A stretch of DNA of 64,000 nucleotides from Streptomyces sp. NBC_00224. GTDB taxonomy: Bacteria; Actinomycetota; Actinomycetes; Streptomycetales; Streptomycetaceae. Where the stretch lies: NCBI RefSeq assembly GCF_041435195.1, contig NZ_CP108106.1, forward strand, positions 2,232,001 through 2,296,000, read 5' to 3'. The notes beneath the pieces were generated by a model, which did not search any database, was not told where the DNA came from, and saw only the letters and a program-made list of their open reading frames with translations. Shown here in pieces: positions 47,153 to 56,987 of the stretch; within the stretch, counting starts at the first letter, position 1; every line of letters starts with the position of its first letter. Position numbers and translations under genes: made by a program.

Positions 47153-47968
47153 CTACTCGGGGCGGCCCGTCGCGACCGCGTAGAAGGCGACTGCCGCCGC
47201 CGCGCCCACGTTGAGCGAGTCGACGCCGTGGGCCATCGGGATGCGGACCCATTCGTCGGCCGCGACCAGGGCCTGGGTGGAGAGCCCGTCGCCCTCCGCG
47301 CCGAGCATCAGGGCCACCTTGTCCAGCCGGTGGGGCGCCGCCTCGTTGATGGCGGAGGCCTTCTCGTCCGGGGTGAGGGCGAGCAGCCGGAAGCCCGCCT
47401 CGCGCACGGTCGCCAGGCTCTTGGGCCAGGCATCGAGGCGCGCGTACGGGACGGAGAAGACCGCGCCCATGGAGACCTTCACCGAGCGGCGGTAGAGCGG
47501 GTCGGCGCAGTCCGGCGAGAGCAGCACCGCGTCCATGCCGAGGGCGGCCGCGCTCCGGAAGATCGCGCCGATGTTGGTGTGGTCGTTCACGGCTTCCATC
47601 ACGGCGACCCGGCGGCTGGTCGCGAGGATCTCCTCGGCCGTCGGCAGCGGCTTGCGCTGCATCGAGGCGAGGGCGCCGCGGTGCACGTGGTAGCCGGTGA
47701 CGCGCTCGGCGAGGTCGGGGCTGACCGCGTAGACCGGCGCCGGGAGCTCGTCGATGACGTCGCGCATGACGTCGACCCACTTGGCGGAGAGCAGCATGGA
47801 CCGCATCTCGTAACCGGCGTCCTTGGCACGTCTGATGACCTTCTCGCCCTCGGCGATGAACAGGCCCTCGGCGGGCTCGCGCTTGCGCCGCAGCTCGACG
47901 TCGGTCAGGCCCGTGTAGTCGCGCAGGCGCGGGTCGTCGGGGTCGTCGATGGTGATGAGATCAGCCAC
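47153..47968 (-). CDS. SpoU/TrmH-family RNA 2'-O-methyltransferase
   Basis: 271 residues: an N-terminal substrate-binding domain (about 1-110, with EGLFIAEGEKVIRRA) and a SPOUT knot domain with the three motifs NDHTNIGAIFRSA, LMLGAEGDGLS and IPMAHGVDSLNVGAAAAV. It methylates a ribose in tRNA or rRNA; the target cannot be told from sequence. The ATG is clear. It converges on the kinase gene with a repeat between. Confidence 0.9.
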   Translation of the reverse strand: MADLITIDDPDDPRLRDYTGLTDVELRRKREPAEGLFIAEGEKVIRRAKDAGYEMRSMLLSAKWVDVMRDVIDELPAPVYAVSPDLAERVTGYHVHRGALASMQRKPLPTAEEILATSRRVAVMEAVNDHTNIGAIFRSAAALGMDAVLLSPDCADPLYRRSVKVSMGAVFSVPYARLDAWPKSLATVREAGFRLLALTPDEKASAINEAAPHRLDKVALMLGAEGDGLSTQALVAADEWVRIPMAHGVDSLNVGAAAAVAFYAVATGRPE

Positions 47969-48032
47969 AGGGTGATACTGCCTTGTCCTGGGTGTGGTGC
48001 CAACGGCCCGGACCGAGATCCGTTACCGCGGG

Positions 48033-49262
48033 TTACGTAGTGGGGTGGGCAGAACCCACGGTGACGACGTCACCGATCACGATGACGGCCGGCGGCCGCA
48101 CGTCCTGCGTGGTCACAGTCTCCCCCACGGTGGCGAGGGTCGCGTCGACCCGGCGCTGGGCGGCGGTGGTGCCCTCCTGGACAAGGGCCACGGGGGTCTC
48201 GGGGTTCTTGCCGTGGGCGATCAGCGTCCGGGCGATCGCGCCGATCTTGTCGACGCCCATCAGAATCACCAGCGTGCCGGTCAGCCGGGCGAGCGCCTCC
48301 CAGTCGACGAGCGAGCGCGCGTCGTCGGGCGCCACATGGCCGCTGACCACGGTGAACTCGTGCGCCACACCCCGGTGGGTGACGGGGATCCCGGCCGCGC
48401 CCGGCACCGAGATGGAGCTGGAGATGCCCGGGACGACCGTGCACGGGATGCCCGCCTCGGCGAGCGCGTGGAGCTCCTCCATGCCGCGGCCGAAGACGTA
48501 CGGGTCGCCGCCCTTGAGCCGGACCACCGCCTTGCCCGCCTTGGCGTGCTCGATCAGCGCGTTGTTGATGGCCTCCTGGGCCATGAACCGGCCGTACGGG
48601 ATCTTCGCGGCGTCGATCACCTCGACGTGCGGCGGGAGTTCGTCGAGCAGGTCGCGCGGGCCGAGCCGGTCGGCGATGACCACATCGGCCTCGGCGAGCA
48701 GCCGGCGGCCGCGCACGGTGATCAGGTCCGGGTCGCCGGGGCCGCCGCCGACCAGGGCGACGCCGGGGGTCCGGGTGCGGTGGTGCGGGGCGACCAGGGT
48801 GCCGTCGCGCAGGCCCTCGACCACCGCGTCGCGGATGGCGGCGGTGCGGCGGGGGTCGGGGGCGCCGCCGGTGAGCACGGCGACCGTGACGCCCTCGCTG
48901 CGGCCGGTGGCCGGGGTCCAGGCGGTGGCCTGGCTCGCGTCGTCGGAGCGCACGCACCAGACGCGGTGGCGCTCGGCCTCGGCGGAGGCGAGCCGGTTGG
49001 CCTCGGTGTCGCTGCTGGCGACCAGGGCGTACCAGGCGTCCGCGAGGTCGCCGTCCTCGTACGGGCGGCGGTGCCAGGTGATCTCGCCGGTGTCCGCCAT
49101 CGCCTCCACGGAGGGAGTGGCGCCCGGGGAGACCAGGACGATGTCGGCACCGGCCGCGATCAGGGCCGGGAGGCGGCGCTGGGCCACCTGGCCGCCGCCG
49201 ATGACGACTACGCGGCGGCCGGTGAGGCGCAGGCCTACGGGGTACGCGGGGTTCTCTGCCAT
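48033..49262 (-). CDS. cobA: Siroheme synthase/uroporphyrinogen-III C-methyltransferase (CysG-like)
   Basis: 409 residues. The N-terminal ~150 form a Met8/SirC-like Rossmann domain (LRLTGRRVVVIGGGQVAQRR). The C-terminal ~250 are a SUMT methylase: VALVGGGPGDPDLITVRG, RLKGGDPYVFGRG, VPGISSSISVPGAAGIP and TLVILMG. It methylates uroporphyrinogen III to precorrin-2, the branch point to B12 and siroheme. The ATG at 49262 starts MAENPAYPVG. Between the BluB-CobT gene and the methyltransferase gene. Confidence 0.92.
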   Translation of the reverse strand: MAENPAYPVGLRLTGRRVVVIGGGQVAQRRLPALIAAGADIVLVSPGATPSVEAMADTGEITWHRRPYEDGDLADAWYALVASSDTEANRLASAEAERHRVWCVRSDDASQATAWTPATGRSEGVTVAVLTGGAPDPRRTAAIRDAVVEGLRDGTLVAPHHRTRTPGVALVGGGPGDPDLITVRGRRLLAEADVVIADRLGPRDLLDELPPHVEVIDAAKIPYGRFMAQEAINNALIEHAKAGKAVVRLKGGDPYVFGRGMEELHALAEAGIPCTVVPGISSSISVPGAAGIPVTHRGVAHEFTVVSGHVAPDDARSLVDWEALARLTGTLVILMGVDKIGAIARTLIAHGKNPETPVALVQEGTTAAQRRVDATLATVGETVTTQDVRPPAVIVIGDVVTVGSAHPTT

Positions 49263-49405
49263 GGCGGGTGGCTCCTGGTGCGGCGTCGGCGGGCGTCGTC
49301 GGAGGACAGGGGCGTCGCCCCGGACCCCATTGTCTGCGGACCGTCGCCCGGCGCGCCCCCCGTTCCGTACTGCGGAACGGGCGGGCACACCGGGTACGAC
49401 AGTGG

Positions 49406-52400
49406 CTACTTCTCGGTAACTCCGGCCGAGTCGAAGGTCGCGACCTCGTGCATCGCCCGGGCCGCGCTCTGGACCAGCGGCAGGGCGAGGAGGGCGCCCG
49501 TGCCCTCGCCGAGGCGCAGGTCCAGGTCGACCAGCGGGCGCAGGCCCAGCTTGTTCAGGGCCGCGACGTGGCCGGGCTCCGCGCTGCGGTGGCCCGCGAT
49601 GCACGCCGCCAGGGACTCCGGTGCGATGGCCCGGGCGACCAGGGCCGCCGCGCCCGCGCTCACGCCGTCCAGGATCACCGGTGTACGCAGCGAGGCGCCG
49701 CCGAGGATGAAGCCGACCATGGCCGCGTGCTCCAGGCCGCCGATCCCGGAGAGGACGCCGATCGGGTCGGCCGGGTCCGGGCTGTGCAGCTCCAGGGCGC
49801 GGCGGACCACATCGACCTTGCGGGCGTGCGTCTCGTCGTTGATGCCGGTGCCGCGGCCGGTGACCTCGGCCGGGTCGACGCCCGTGTAGAGGGAGATCAG
49901 GGCGGCCGACACGGTGGTGTTGGCGATGCCCATCTCGCCCGTGAGGAGCGCCTTGTTGCCCGCCGCCACCAGGTCGCGGGCGGTCTCGATGCCCACCTCG
50001 ACGGCCGCGATGACCTCCTCGCGGGTCATGGCGGGCCCGGTGGTCATGTCGCCGGTGCCGGGGCGCACCTTGCGGGGCAGCAGCCCCGGGGTGGCCGGGA
50101 GTTCGCTCGCCACGCCCACGTCGATGACGCAGACCTCGGCGCCGACCTGGTTGGCGAACGCGTTGCAGACCGCGCCGCCGCCCAGGAAGTTGGCCACCAT
50201 CTGGCCGGTGACCTCCTGCGGCCAGGGGGTGACGCCCTGCGCGTGCACACCGTGGTCGCCCGCGAAGATCGCCACGGCGGCGGGCTCCGGGATCGGCGGC
50301 GGGCACTTGCGCGAAAGGCCGCTGAGCTGCGCGGCGATGATCTCCAGCATGCCGAGCGCACCGGCCGGCTTGGTCATCCGCTTCTGCCGCTCCCACGCCT
50401 CGCCGAGCGCCTTGGCGTCCAGCGGGCGGATGTTGGCGACGGTCTCCTGGAGCAGGTCGTGCGGGTCCTCGCCGGGCAGGGCGCGGCGGCCGTACGTCTC
50501 CTCGTGGACCACCCAGGACAGCGGGCGCCGCTTGGACCAGCCCGCCTGCATCAGCTCGGGCTCCTCCGGGAACTCGTCCACGTACCCCACGCAGAGGTAC
50601 GCGACGACCTCCAGGTGCTCGGGCAGGCCGAGCGCGCGGACCATCTCACGCTCGTCGAAGAAGCTGACCCAGCCGACACCCAGGCCCTCGGCGCGGGCGG
50701 CGAGCCAGAGGTTCTCGACGGCGAGCGCCGAGGAGTACGGAGCCATCTGCGGCTGGGTGTAGCGGCCCAGGGTGTGGCGGCCGCCCCGGGTGGGGTCGGC
50801 GGTGACCACGATGTTCACCGGGGTGTCGAGGATGGCCTCGATCTTCAGTTCCTTGAACTGCTTGGCCCGGCCCTTGGGCAGCGACTTCGCGTACGCGTCG
50901 CGCTGGCGCTGGGCGAGCTCGTGCATGGTGCGGCGGGTCTCGGCGGACCGGATGACCACGAAGTCCCAGGGCTGCGAGTGGCCCACGCTGGGGGCGGTGT
51001 GCGCGGCCTCCAGGACGCGCAGCAGCACCTCGTGCGGGATGGGGTCGCCGCGGAAGCCGTTGCGGATGTCGCGCCGCTCGCGCATCACGCGCAGCACGGC
51101 CTCGCGCTCGGCGTCGGCGTAGCCGGGGGCCGGGGCGCCCGGCTCGGCGTAGGCGTCCTCGCCGTCCGCGTCGATGCTCCCGGCCTCCGGGACCGCGTCG
51201 GCCTGGAGCGGCTCGCCCTGCTCGACGGCCTCGGCGGCCGGAGCGACCGGGGCGATCTCCTCAGCCGCGTCCTCGTCGTCCTCGATGATCACTGGAGCGG
51301 GCGCGGCCTGCTCCGGCTCGGCCTCGGCGGCCAGGGGCTCGGGCTCGTCCGTGACCAGCACGGGAGCCGGTGCCTCGGGGGCCGCCGGAACCGTCTCGGG
51401 CCGCGGCTCCGGGACGGACTCGGCGCGGGGTACGGGCACGACCGGCGTCGCGGCGGCCGGGACGGGCACGGCCTGCGGCTCCACCGCGTCCGGCTCCCGC
51501 GCCGGCGCCTGCTCGTGGACCTCGGCCACGGGCTCGGCGGGCACGGGCGCCACCTCGGGCTCCACGGCCTCCACGGCCTCCGGCGCCACGGCGACCGGTG
51601 CGACGGCCTCGGCGACCGGCTCCGGAACCGCGGCGGCCACGGCGGCGACGGGCTCGGCCACGGCGTCCGCGGCCTCGGGGCCCACGGCCACGGGCGCCAC
51701 CGGCGCCGCGGGCTCGACGACCGTCACGGCCACCGGCTCCGGCTGCCCGCCCTCGGGCTGCGAGGGCCCCACGGGCTGAGGGATCTGCGGCGACGGCTCC
51801 GACGCGGCGGCCACGACCGGCCCGGCCACCGGCTCGGCGGCGGGCACCGCGACGGGCTCCGGCGCCGGTACGGGCGCGTGCTCGGCGGCGGGTGCGGCGA
51901 CCGGCTCGACCGGCGACGGGGCCAGGTGCGGCCCGGTCGGGACCGAGCCCTCCACCGGCACGAACTGACCGACGGCGGGCGGCTGTACGGCCGCGACGGG
52001 CAGCACGGGCACCACGGGCGAGACCGGCGGCAACGGCGCCATGACCGGCGACGGCTGCTCGGCGGCGACGGCGTGGACGGGCACCCCGGCTGCCACGAAC
52101 TCCGCCGGGACGACCGTTTCTGCGGCGCTGACCAGGCTGTTCGGTGACTGCTGGGGTTCCGGCTGCGCGAGGGACGGCTGGGGCTGCACGGCCTGCGGCA
52201 GAGCGGCCTCGGCTCGTACGGGCTCGGGCTGCCGGATCCGCTGGGCCGGCTGCGGCTCGGGCGCGGGCTGCGGCGCCGGGGCCTGCACGGCCTCCTGCGG
52301 CGCCACGGACTCCCACGGCGTCGCGCCCTGCGGCGGGAGCTCGCTCAGCTGGGGGGCGGGCCGGGGCGCGGCCGCCTCCTCACGGGGCACGTCCAGGTAT

Positions 52401-52906
52401 TCGGGGCCGGTGGTCGGCGGGCCGGGGGTGCGCACCGGGGCCGGGTTCACCGGGGCGCCGGCGGCCGGGCCGCGGTCGGCGAGGGACCGTACGACACCGC
52501 CGGAGGCGTCGGGCACCTGCGGGCCCATGTGCAGCGGGCGGCGCGCGGGCGGGGGCGTCGCGGACTGGGTGCGGACGGCGCCCAGGTCCACCGAGCCGGA
52601 GTCGCGTCCGCCGGCCTCGTGGGCGCCGGGCTCGGCGGGCTGCTCCGGGGCGGGGGCGACGTGGGCGGCGTGCGCCGGGGACGGCACCGGCACGGGGGCC
52701 GCGAGCGGGGCGGGCGCGGACTGCGGGTCGATCCAGGCGCCCTGGGCGCCGGGCATCAGCAGGAGGTCGTCGTCGTCCGCGCCGAGCGCCGAACCGTCGG
52801 AGGGGTCGAGGAAGGTGTACGCGCCGGGAGCGGGGACGCCCGGCTGCTCCACCATGCCTGCGTCCTCCGGCAGTCCCTCGCCCGGGACCTGGCCGGTGTC
52901 AGTCAT
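49406..52906 (-). CDS. cobT: BluB-CobT fusion: dimethylbenzimidazole synthase plus phosphoribosyltransferase
   Basis: 1166 residues in three parts. About 1-597 is low-complexity Pro/Ala/Val/Glu-rich and probably disordered. About 598-824 is a BluB/nitroreductase domain (RRDIRNGFRGDPIP, APSVGHSQPWDFVV, GLGVGWVSFFDE), which makes 5,6-dimethylbenzimidazole from reduced FMN. About 825-1166 is CobT (AVAIFAGDHGVHAQGV, GEMGIANTT) with the catalytic Glu in LRLGEGTGALLALP; it activates that base for the lower ligand of B12. The ATG at 52906 starts MTDTGQVPGE. Confidence 0.9.
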   Translation of the reverse strand: MTDTGQVPGEGLPEDAGMVEQPGVPAPGAYTFLDPSDGSALGADDDDLLLMPGAQGAWIDPQSAPAPLAAPVPVPSPAHAAHVAPAPEQPAEPGAHEAGGRDSGSVDLGAVRTQSATPPPARRPLHMGPQVPDASGGVVRSLADRGPAAGAPVNPAPVRTPGPPTTGPEYLDVPREEAAAPRPAPQLSELPPQGATPWESVAPQEAVQAPAPQPAPEPQPAQRIRQPEPVRAEAALPQAVQPQPSLAQPEPQQSPNSLVSAAETVVPAEFVAAGVPVHAVAAEQPSPVMAPLPPVSPVVPVLPVAAVQPPAVGQFVPVEGSVPTGPHLAPSPVEPVAAPAAEHAPVPAPEPVAVPAAEPVAGPVVAAASEPSPQIPQPVGPSQPEGGQPEPVAVTVVEPAAPVAPVAVGPEAADAVAEPVAAVAAAVPEPVAEAVAPVAVAPEAVEAVEPEVAPVPAEPVAEVHEQAPAREPDAVEPQAVPVPAAATPVVPVPRAESVPEPRPETVPAAPEAPAPVLVTDEPEPLAAEAEPEQAAPAPVIIEDDEDAAEEIAPVAPAAEAVEQGEPLQADAVPEAGSIDADGEDAYAEPGAPAPGYADAEREAVLRVMRERRDIRNGFRGDPIPHEVLLRVLEAAHTAPSVGHSQPWDFVVIRSAETRRTMHELAQRQRDAYAKSLPKGRAKQFKELKIEAILDTPVNIVVTADPTRGGRHTLGRYTQPQMAPYSSALAVENLWLAARAEGLGVGWVSFFDEREMVRALGLPEHLEVVAYLCVGYVDEFPEEPELMQAGWSKRRPLSWVVHEETYGRRALPGEDPHDLLQETVANIRPLDAKALGEAWERQKRMTKPAGALGMLEIIAAQLSGLSRKCPPPIPEPAAVAIFAGDHGVHAQGVTPWPQEVTGQMVANFLGGGAVCNAFANQVGAEVCVIDVGVASELPATPGLLPRKVRPGTGDMTTGPAMTREEVIAAVEVGIETARDLVAAGNKALLTGEMGIANTTVSAALISLYTGVDPAEVTGRGTGINDETHARKVDVVRRALELHSPDPADPIGVLSGIGGLEHAAMVGFILGGASLRTPVILDGVSAGAAALVARAIAPESLAACIAGHRSAEPGHVAALNKLGLRPLVDLDLRLGEGTGALLALPLVQSAARAMHEVATFDSAGVTEK

Positions 52907-53242
52907 GCGTACCCCTCGCCCATCTGTAGTGCTTCCTCGGCCTGCGCCCGGGGACCGCCCACGCACGGCGCGCCCCGCACCCGTCAACAAGAACGAGCGG
53001 GTCCGCCGCGCGGTGCGAACGTCCCGCGAACACAAAGCATTCTCGCGGGAGATCGCCGACCTGGCGCCCCGTCTCGGCCACGGAACGTGTGGGGTGCGCC
53101 ACGTTGCGCTTCCCCAGGATCCGACGTACCGCGACAGGGCCCCAAACCGGTTCCCCATTCCGGACATTGACGAACGTAGCGCCGAACGGCCCGGTGCGGT
53201 ACAACAGTCGGCCAGCCTACCCCGGACGACACGCCGGAGAGA
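52907..53242 (-). other. 336-bp gap upstream of cobT
   Basis: No gene seen. It should hold the cobT promoter. I looked for a cobalamin riboswitch (B12 box) on the minus strand and did not find one. Confidence 0.5.
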
Positions 53243-54463
53243 TCACGGGGACCTTTCCCGGCGCCTTCCGGAGAGCAGGAAAGCGACCGAGCGTTCGCGT
53301 TCCGACCAGGCGCTCGTGTCCAGTTCCACGGACTGGAGGAGGGCGCACTCCACGTCGTACCCGCCGGCTTCGAGGGCGGCCCCGATCGCCTCGGCGCCGT
53401 CGCGGGTGGCGGCGTGCGCGACGATGCGTTCCGGGCGGCGGTCGGCGCACGCGGAGACGACCTCCGCTCCCCCGCCGCCGACGCGGACGACGTCGGGCTC
53501 GGGCAGCGACTCCAGTACGTGCGGGGCGCGGCCCGCACGTACCTGGAGCTGGACGCCGAAGCGGCGCGCGGCTGCCTCGGTGCGGGCGCAGGCGTCCGGG
53601 TCGGCGTCGACGGCGATGACGGCGGCCCCGAACCGGGCGGCCTCGACGGCCAGCGCCCCGCTGCCGCAGCCGATGTCCCAGACGAGGTCGCCGGTGCGCG
53701 GGCCGAGCCGGGCCAGCTGGGCGGCGCGCAGACCGGCCGATTCGCCCGGGCCGAGCCCGTCCCCGTACTCGTGCGCGGGCAGCGCCCAGCCGCGCACCTG
53801 CTGCGGGTGGCCCGGGTCGCGTCCGGCGATCCAGCCGGAGCCCGGTACGGCGCCGTGGCCGCCGCCGCCCATCACGATGACCAGGTTGGGGTCGCGCCAG
53901 GCGTGGTCGGCGACCTTGTCGGAGGTGAGGACGGTGACCTGCTCGCGCTCGCTGCCGAGCTCCTCGCAGATGACGAAGGTGCGGTGGACGCCTTCGAGGA
54001 GAAGGGCGAGCTCGGCGGGCCCGGCGCCCGGCGAGGTGAGGACGGCGACCTTGTTGTGCGCCCGGCACACGTTGACGGCTCGGCGCAGGGTGCGGCGGTG
54101 GGCGACGACGATCTGGGCGTCGTCCCAGGGCATCCCGGCCCGGGCGAACGCGGCGGCCACCGCCGAGACGGCCGGCACCACTTCGACTTCCAGGCCGTGC
54201 TCGGGGGCGCGCAGGGTGCGCACGACGCCGAAGAACCCTGGGTCGCCGTCGGCCAGGACGACCGCGCTGCCGCGGTGGCCGGCGATGCGGCGGGCGGCGA
54301 GGTCGACGCTGCCGAGGCGGATCCGCTCGGCGCGCGGCGGCACCTCGGGCAGCGCCAGGTGGTGGGCGGCGCCGGCCACCAGGGTGGCGGCGGACAGCGC
54401 GGACCTGGCCGCCGAGGTGAGCGGCGAGCCGTCCCAGCCGATCACCGTGACGCGGTCGGCCAT
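53243..54463 (-). CDS. cobL: Precorrin-6Y C5,15-methyltransferase (decarboxylating), CbiE-CbiT fusion
   Basis: 406 residues. The N-terminal ~200 are a CbiE-type tetrapyrrole methylase (RVTVIGWDGSPLT, ADGDPGFFGVVRTL, VPAVSAVAAAFA). The C-terminal ~200 are a CbiT-type methylase with the SAM loop WDIGCGSGALAVEAARF. It methylates C5 and C15 and decarboxylates the ring in cobalamin synthesis. The ATG at 54463 (MADRVTVIGW) is chosen over 54520. It lies upstream of cobT on the same strand. Confidence 0.92.
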   Translation of the reverse strand: MADRVTVIGWDGSPLTSAARSALSAATLVAGAAHHLALPEVPPRAERIRLGSVDLAARRIAGHRGSAVVLADGDPGFFGVVRTLRAPEHGLEVEVVPAVSAVAAAFARAGMPWDDAQIVVAHRRTLRRAVNVCRAHNKVAVLTSPGAGPAELALLLEGVHRTFVICEELGSEREQVTVLTSDKVADHAWRDPNLVIVMGGGGHGAVPGSGWIAGRDPGHPQQVRGWALPAHEYGDGLGPGESAGLRAAQLARLGPRTGDLVWDIGCGSGALAVEAARFGAAVIAVDADPDACARTEAAARRFGVQLQVRAGRAPHVLESLPEPDVVRVGGGGAEVVSACADRRPERIVAHAATRDGAEAIGAALEAGGYDVECALLQSVELDTSAWSERERSVAFLLSGRRRERSP

Positions 54464-54566
54464 CGTCGTCAGTCTCCTGGAGTTGTCGCAGGCCGGGGCG
54501 GCCCCGGTGGGCCCGGCCACGGTGAGAGTACCTGGTGCGGCGGGGGTGCGGTCGGGCGCGGCTGAC

Positions 54567-55211
54567 TCAGTTCCAGTCGGCGTACGAGGCGTATCCGGCG
54601 TCCGCGAGCTGGTCGGCGACGCCGTCGAGGTCCTCGGGGAGCAGGCTCCACACGATCAGGTCGGTGCGGATGTCCGTCCAGCCGCCGTCCTCCGTCTGCG
54701 TCCGCGCTATCCAGGCGTTGCGCAGCACGCCCTCGCTGATGCAGCCGATCTTCTGGGCGACCTGCTGGGAGGCGGTGTTGTCGGCCGCGGTGCGCAGCTC
54801 GATGCGCTCGAAGCGCTGGTCCCGGAAGAGCCACTGCGCGGCGGCGAGCACGGCCTCGGTGGCATAGCCCTCGCCGCGTGCCCAGGGGGCGACGACGTAG
54901 CCGACCTCGGTGGCCAGGGTGCGCCAGTTGGTGTTCTGCAGGTGGATGACGCCGACCAGGCGCTGGGTGAGGAACTCGGTGACGGCGAAGACGATCCCGC
55001 GCCCCGAGGTGCGCTCGGCGGGGGCGTGCAGGCGTACGAACTCCAGGGCGTCGCGGGCCGTGTAGGGCTGGGGCACGGAGGTCCAGGCGATGACTTGCTC
55101 GTCGTTCATCATCTCGATGTGCGCCGGGATGTCGTCCTCGTCGAAGGCGCGCAGCACCAGCCGGTCCGTGCTGATGGAGATGTCCGGGAACACCGGGGTC
55201 GGGGTAGTCAT
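54567..55211 (-). CDS. GNAT acetyltransferase (RimJ/RimL type)
   Basis: 214 residues. The pattern of ribosomal-protein-type N-acetyltransferases is clear: ISTDRLVLRAFDEDDIPAHIE, VGYVVAPWARGEGYATEAVL (acetyl-CoA loop), IELRTAADNTASQQVAQKIG and the final WSLLPED. The ATG at 55211 has GGAG 6 nt upstream and is preferred to 55223. The substrate is unknown. Confidence 0.88.
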   Translation of the reverse strand: MTTPTPVFPDISISTDRLVLRAFDEDDIPAHIEMMNDEQVIAWTSVPQPYTARDALEFVRLHAPAERTSGRGIVFAVTEFLTQRLVGVIHLQNTNWRTLATEVGYVVAPWARGEGYATEAVLAAAQWLFRDQRFERIELRTAADNTASQQVAQKIGCISEGVLRNAWIARTQTEDGGWTDIRTDLIVWSLLPEDLDGVADQLADAGYASYADWN

Positions 55212-55313
55212 GTGCCGCTCCATGCCGGGGGACGGTCGTCAGGCCGTAAAGGCACAGCATGCAGCATCGGCGCGGAGATGTGCATGGCCGGGGGGACGCC
55301 CGGGAGGTGGACG

Positions 55314-55363
55314 ACCACGCCGGGGCCCCGCGCACCGTGCGGTGTGCGGGGCCCCGGCGTGGT
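55314..55363 (-). terminator. Long terminator of the metNIQ operon
   Basis: A 23-bp stem (one G-T pair) with a GTGC loop, 23 bp past the metQ stop; one of the strongest hairpins in the window. Confidence 0.85.
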
Positions 55364-55385
55364 GGCGGGAACTGACCGGCGGGGG

Positions 55386-56249
55386 TCAGGACTTGACGGC
55401 GCCGAAGGCCGGGATGACCGAGCCCTGGTACTTGTCCTGGATGAACTTCTTGACCTCGTCGGAGTTGAGGAGCTGGGCGAGCTTCTGGATCCGCGGGTCG
55501 GCCTCGTTGCCCTTCTTGACGGCGAGGAAGTTGGCGTACGGGTTGCCGTCCGACTTCTCCAGGACGAGCGCGTCCTTGGCCGGGCTGAGCTTGGCCTCGA
55601 TGGCGTAGTTGCCGTTGATGACCGCGGCGTCGACGTCGTTCAGGGCGCGGGGCAGCGTGGCGGCCTCGATCTCCTTGAACTTCAGGCCCTTGCTGTCCTT
55701 GATGTCGGAGAGCTTGGCGGAGGTGCCGACGCCGTCCTTCAGCGTGATCAGGCCCTGGGAGGCGAGCAGCTGGAGCGAACGGCCCTCGTTGGTGGTGTCG
55801 TTCGGGACCGCGATGGTCTGCCCGGAGGTGAGCTCCTTGGCGGACTTGACCTTCTTGGAGTAGAGGCCGAGCGGCTCCAGCTCGACGTTCACGACGGGCA
55901 CGATCGTCGTGTGGTTCTTCTTGTTGAAGTCGTCGAGGTACGGCTTGTGCTGGAAGAAGTTGGCGTCGACCTGGCCCTGCTGGGTGGCGGTGTTCGGCAG
56001 GACGTAGTCCGTGAACTCCTTCACCTCCAGCTTGAGTCCGGCCTTCTCCGCCAGGTTCTTCTTGACGAAGTTCAGGATGTCGGCGTGCGGGGTCGGGGAC
56101 GCCGCGACGACGAGCGCCTTGGAGGTGTCGGCGGAGGCGCCCTTGGCGCTCGACGACTTGGGGTCGGAGGCCGTGCCGCAGGCGGTGAGGCCGAAGGCGA
56201 GGGCGGCGGTGGCGGCGGCAGCAGCGGTGATCTTGATGTTGTTACGCAC
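55386..56249 (-). CDS. metQ: Methionine ABC transporter substrate-binding lipoprotein
   Basis: 287 residues of the NlpA/MetQ family. The signal peptide ends in a lipobox (FGLTACG), so the mature protein is lipid-anchored outside. Family landmarks: VVAASPTPHADILNFVK, FTDYVLPNTATQQGQVDANFFQHKPYL and AVPNDTTNEGRSL. It captures methionine (D- or L-) for MetI and MetN. The start is a GTG; last gene of metN-metI-metQ. Confidence 0.94.
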   Translation of the reverse strand: MRNNIKITAAAAATAALAFGLTACGTASDPKSSSAKGASADTSKALVVAASPTPHADILNFVKKNLAEKAGLKLEVKEFTDYVLPNTATQQGQVDANFFQHKPYLDDFNKKNHTTIVPVVNVELEPLGLYSKKVKSAKELTSGQTIAVPNDTTNEGRSLQLLASQGLITLKDGVGTSAKLSDIKDSKGLKFKEIEAATLPRALNDVDAAVINGNYAIEAKLSPAKDALVLEKSDGNPYANFLAVKKGNEADPRIQKLAQLLNSDEVKKFIQDKYQGSVIPAFGAVKS

Positions 56250-56318
56250 GAAAAGTGCCTCTTTCTGGTGGTGCGGGTGGTCGCCCGGACAAGGAGTGCG
56301 GGCTCTGCGGAGAGAAGT

Positions 56319-56987
56319 TCAGGAGGTACGGCCCCGGCGGGCGAGGAGGCGTACGGCGCCGTCGCCGATCAGCTGGACCACGGTGACGATGGCGATCAGC
56401 ACACCGACGGTGATGAGCATGAACGGGGTCTCGAAGCGCTGGAAGCCGTAGGTGATGGCCTTGGAGCCGAGGCCCTCGCCACCGACCGCGCCGGCCATCG
56501 CCGAGTAGCTGACCAGCGTGATCACGGTGGTGGTGAGCGCGGCGATCAGCGAGGGCAGCGCCTGCGGGAGCAGCACCTTGCCGACGATGGTCGGGATGGA
56601 GCCGCCCATCGACTGGACGGCCTCGACCAGACCGTGGTCGACCTCGCGGATCGCGGTCTCGACGAGCCGGGCGAAGAACGGGATGGCGCCGACGGCGAGC
56701 GGCACAATCATCGCGCTGGGGCCGATGAAGGTGCCGACCACCCAGGTGGTGAAGGGGATCAGCGCGATCAGCAGGATGATGAAGGGCATCGAGCGGCCGA
56801 TGTTCACGATCACGCCGATGACCTTGTTCACCGGGCGGTTCTGGAGCAGCCCGCCCTTGTCGGTGAGGACGAGCAGCACACCCAGCGGCAGTCCGCCCGC
56901 GACGGTGACCAGGCTGGACCAGAGCACCATGTAGAGGGTGTCGATGGTTCCCTGGGACAGCAGCGGCTGCATCTCGGACCAGCTCAC
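56319..56987 (-). CDS. metI: Methionine ABC transporter permease
   Basis: 222 residues with five to six helices and the EAA loop EAVQSMGGSIPTIVGKVLLP that docks MetN. GTG start; overlaps the end of metN by four bases, so translation is coupled. Confidence 0.94.
   Translation of the reverse strand: MSWSEMQPLLSQGTIDTLYMVLWSSLVTVAGGLPLGVLLVLTDKGGLLQNRPVNKVIGVIVNIGRSMPFIILLIALIPFTTWVVGTFIGPSAMIVPLAVGAIPFFARLVETAIREVDHGLVEAVQSMGGSIPTIVGKVLLPQALPSLIAALTTTVITLVSYSAMAGAVGGEGLGSKAITYGFQRFETPFMLITVGVLIAIVTVVQLIGDGAVRLLARRGRTS

Noticed and set aside
52907..53242. Cobalamin riboswitch upstream of the corrinoid genes
   Set aside because: No B12-box-like sequence found on the minus strand.
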